From assembly GCF_033898505.1 (NCBI RefSeq), contig NZ_JAXAFK010000003.1, positions 124,001-188,000 on the forward strand: a stretch of DNA of 64,000 bases. The letters are read 5' to 3'. The stretch's first letter is position 1. Every line of letters begins with the position of its first letter. The position numbers were made by a program, and so were the translations under genes. The notes beneath the pieces were generated by a model. That model saw nothing but the letters and a program-made list of their open reading frames with translations. It had not been told where the DNA came from and did not search any database. Positions 62,699-64,000 of the stretch are shown piece by piece. The DNA is from Pectobacterium carotovorum (GTDB taxonomy: Bacteria; Pseudomonadota; Gammaproteobacteria; Enterobacterales; Enterobacteriaceae).

Positions 62699-63196
62699 TT
62701 AATTAGTCAGGCGCAGTGAAATCAGACCGCCCGATGCGTTAGCCTGACGAACGCGGCTAATAGAGGCGTTCGGAATAGCGATAACGCCAGAGGGGATGCT
62801 TTCAGGGTCTTCGATGTGAACGATAACGCCGTCCGCCACCTGATAGCCGAGCACATCACCGTAACCCACCGCCGTACTGACACGTACAGTGATTTCGCCC
62901 ATGTCCGTGAACTCACCAACAGCGCCATTCGGCAAATGCGGTGCTTCATCGTCACCAATACGCCCCAAATACAGCCCTGTTTTAGGGCTGGTCATTACGC
63001 CCCAAAACACGCCAGTACCGCCAGCCTGCACCGTTTCACTGTCGCTATTGAGCGTAAATACCCGCCCCCACACATTGTTAGCGGGGGTTGTGCTGTTCAG
63101 TACGCCCGGCTTGGCGCGTGTCGGGCCATCGTGAGAGACCTCACCGACGACGCCGTAGCCCTGACTGAATCGCACCGATTGTTGAAAATCTGCCAT
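62699..63196 (-). CDS. Capsid cement/decoration protein (Gp24/DUF2190-like)
   Basis: 165 residues, beta-rich. QGYGVVGEVSHDGPTRAKPGVLNSTTPANNVWGRVFTLNS at the start and GEITVRVSTAVGYGDVLGYQVADGVI resemble the capsid-stabilising cement proteins found between scaffold and capsid genes in myoviruses of this group. Its position supports this. Confidence 0.82.
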   Translation of the reverse strand: MADFQQSVRFSQGYGVVGEVSHDGPTRAKPGVLNSTTPANNVWGRVFTLNSDSETVQAGGTGVFWGVMTSPKTGLYLGRIGDDEAPHLPNGAVGEFTDMGEITVRVSTAVGYGDVLGYQVADGVIVHIEDPESIPSGVIAIPNASISRVRQANASGGLISLRLTN

Positions 63197-64000
63197 TATT
63201 TCTCCCCTTTCACATATTTCATTACAACGCTGTTTTCATCCGCGCTATCCAGCGTTACCGCGTGCTGACCTGCTTTTGTCGCAGTGGCGGCCGCGCCGTC
63301 CAGATATCCCGTTAGGAACGTCATTTCCTGCCCTTTCGGTGCGCTAATGCCGAGCTTCTTCACACCGTATGCCGCTACATCGGCCGTGGTCATTTCTGCC
63401 GCGTCGAACGTGCCTACATGCCATGACAGCTTTTCTGCTAGCGAATCACGCTGACGCATTTCACGTAAAACAGCCTTAACGCTGTTCTTTTCCAGACCAG
63501 TGAGGCGCTTATCCATGCTATCGAGCGCAGCTGCGGTTTCTTTGTCCTTTTCGTCGTCGTCCTGAGTAGCCGCAGCATTAGGATCGTCTTCATCCGTGGT
63601 TTGTGCGGGCTGATTTTCTGGCGGCGTATCCTCATCAGTCGTAGTGGCTGGCGGGGCTTCCTCCGCTGGTGCTGGTGCCGCTGCTGTAGCGGAAACCAGT
63701 TTTTGCAGTGCAGGGAGCATCGTCATAAAGACTTTGATCCCATCCTCCAGTGACAACTGGGCGGTTTGCGTCTCGTCGTTGTCAGTTGTGGTTGCTGCTG
63801 TGTTTTCGTTTTCGTCTGCCATTTGTATATCCTTTGCATCTAACGTTACGGCATCAAGAACGGCCACCGATGGCCCCTGACGCCCCTCTTCCACCGATGA
63901 GAGGTGGTTACCCCGTATTTTTCGCTGAATCACGTCATGGGGTTGACCATTGGCCACCCCCGTAGCGACACCTGATTTCCACTCGTATCTGGAGCGATAA
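63196..64000 (-). CDS. Prohead protease/scaffold fusion (DUF2213 type), 5' end outside window
   Basis: The frame is open through the window edge: residues before the GTG at 63957 read SRYEWKSGVATGVANGQPHD, continuing VIQRKIRGNHLSSVEEGRQGPS, which is the carboxyl end of the DUF2213 protease core. So the GTG is internal. After it, MADENENTAATTTDNDE begins an acidic, Ala/Glu/Asp-rich region (about 140 residues) that looks like a capsid scaffold, with a helical carboxyl end AAYGVKKLGISAPKGQEM. The protease matures and the scaffold shapes the prohead; here both seem joined in one chain. Confidence 0.82.
   Translation of the reverse strand, partial: YRSRYEWKSGVATGVANGQPHDVIQRKIRGNHLSSVEEGRQGPSVAVLDAVTLDAKDIQMADENENTAATTTDNDETQTAQLSLEDGIKVFMTMLPALQKLVSATAAAPAPAEEAPPATTTDEDTPPENQPAQTTDEDDPNAAATQDDDEKDKETAAALDSMDKRLTGLEKNSVKAVLREMRQRDSLAEKLSWHVGTFDAAEMTTADVAAYGVKKLGISAPKGQEMTFLTGYLDGAAATATKAGQHAVTLDSADENSVVMKYVKGEK

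Larger units (their letters stand above)
45116..64000. mobile_element. Temperate myovirus prophage integrated in dusA (partial, runs out of window)
   Basis: From the dusA break onward almost all genes are phage structural genes on the minus strand, in the order protease/scaffold, cement, major capsid, connectors, contractile sheath, tube, chaperone, tape measure, baseplate, spike, fibres when read from 64000 down to 45571. An SOS-type dinI-like gene lies at the junction. The DUF3383-type sheath, DUF3277-type tube, DUF2184-type capsid and Gp138-type spike suggest a short-genome temperate myovirus like those of Pectobacterium (ZF40 type); this likeness is from memory. Integrase, lysis, terminase and repressor genes are not in the window. 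Confidence 0.93.

Noticed and set aside
1..64000. CRISPR arrays, tRNA or rRNA genes, insertion sequences
   Set aside because: No regularly spaced repeats, no tRNA cloverleaf or rRNA segments and no transposase frame were seen on either strand.

Overview
The window looks like a chromosomal piece of a soft-rot enterobacterium, most likely Pectobacterium. I base this on gene order and protein resemblance recalled from memory, with no database search: yggR / yggS-proC-yggT-yggU-rdgB-hemW, lplT-aas followed by an OmrA/OmrB-type sRNA, divergent lysA/lysR, dusA, and a split cellobiose-type PTS with a GH1 6-phospho-beta-glucosidase.

Layout. 1-8.6 kb: the 3' part of a chemoreceptor gene, a PAS-PAS-GAF-GGDEF diguanylate cyclase carrying an in-frame 9-bp tandem repeat, and the conserved ygg/hemW block. 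8.6-10.7 kb: an AT-rich insertion with a convergent pair, a small PD-(D/E)XK-type (sce7726-like) protein and a beta-family protein, which is a candidate defence module. 11-18.8 kb: entericidin-type lipoprotein, elaA, lplT-aas, an Omr-type sRNA, a full chemoreceptor gene, and two diverged copies of a 250-bp intergenic repeat. 18.3-24.6 kb: a beta-glucoside PTS locus (IIC, GH1, IIB and a UxuR-like GntR regulator on the minus strand; IIA and a LacI-type regulator on the plus strand) with three TTGGNATNCCAA operator-like sites between the divergent arms.

24.6-36.8 kb is the most unusual part. Twelve tightly packed minus-strand genes look like one operon for a small molecule that needs no NRPS or PKS: a NUDIX protein, a Gfo/Idh/MocA dehydrogenase, a DegT/DnrJ-type aminotransferase, a tandem DegT protein whose first half has lost its PLP lysine, an FAD monooxygenase, two HAD phosphatases, a membrane desaturase/hydroxylase, an MTA/purine phosphorylase, a binding-protein fold without signal peptide, a NudK-like hydrolase and an MFS exporter. 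Dehydrogenase plus aminotransferase plus phosphatase recalls kanosamine-type aminosugar synthesis (NtdC/NtdA/NtdB logic). The product is unknown to me.

37-45 kb: an XRE-cupin regulator divergent from an EamA transporter with a perfect inverted repeat between them, lysA/lysR, a LysR regulator divergent from a secreted MBL-fold protein plus a DsbA-like protein, and an SMI1/KNR4-type gene with a small partner. At 45.1 kb the dusA reading frame is cut after 31 codons and a temperate myovirus prophage begins. It runs past the window end: a LexA-box dinI-like gene, then a leftward late operon read from 64 kb to 45.6 kb (protease/scaffold, cement, major capsid, connectors, sheath, tube, frameshifted chaperone, tape measure, baseplate, fibres). 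It carries a lipoprotein cargo gene and three co-oriented terminator-like hairpins.
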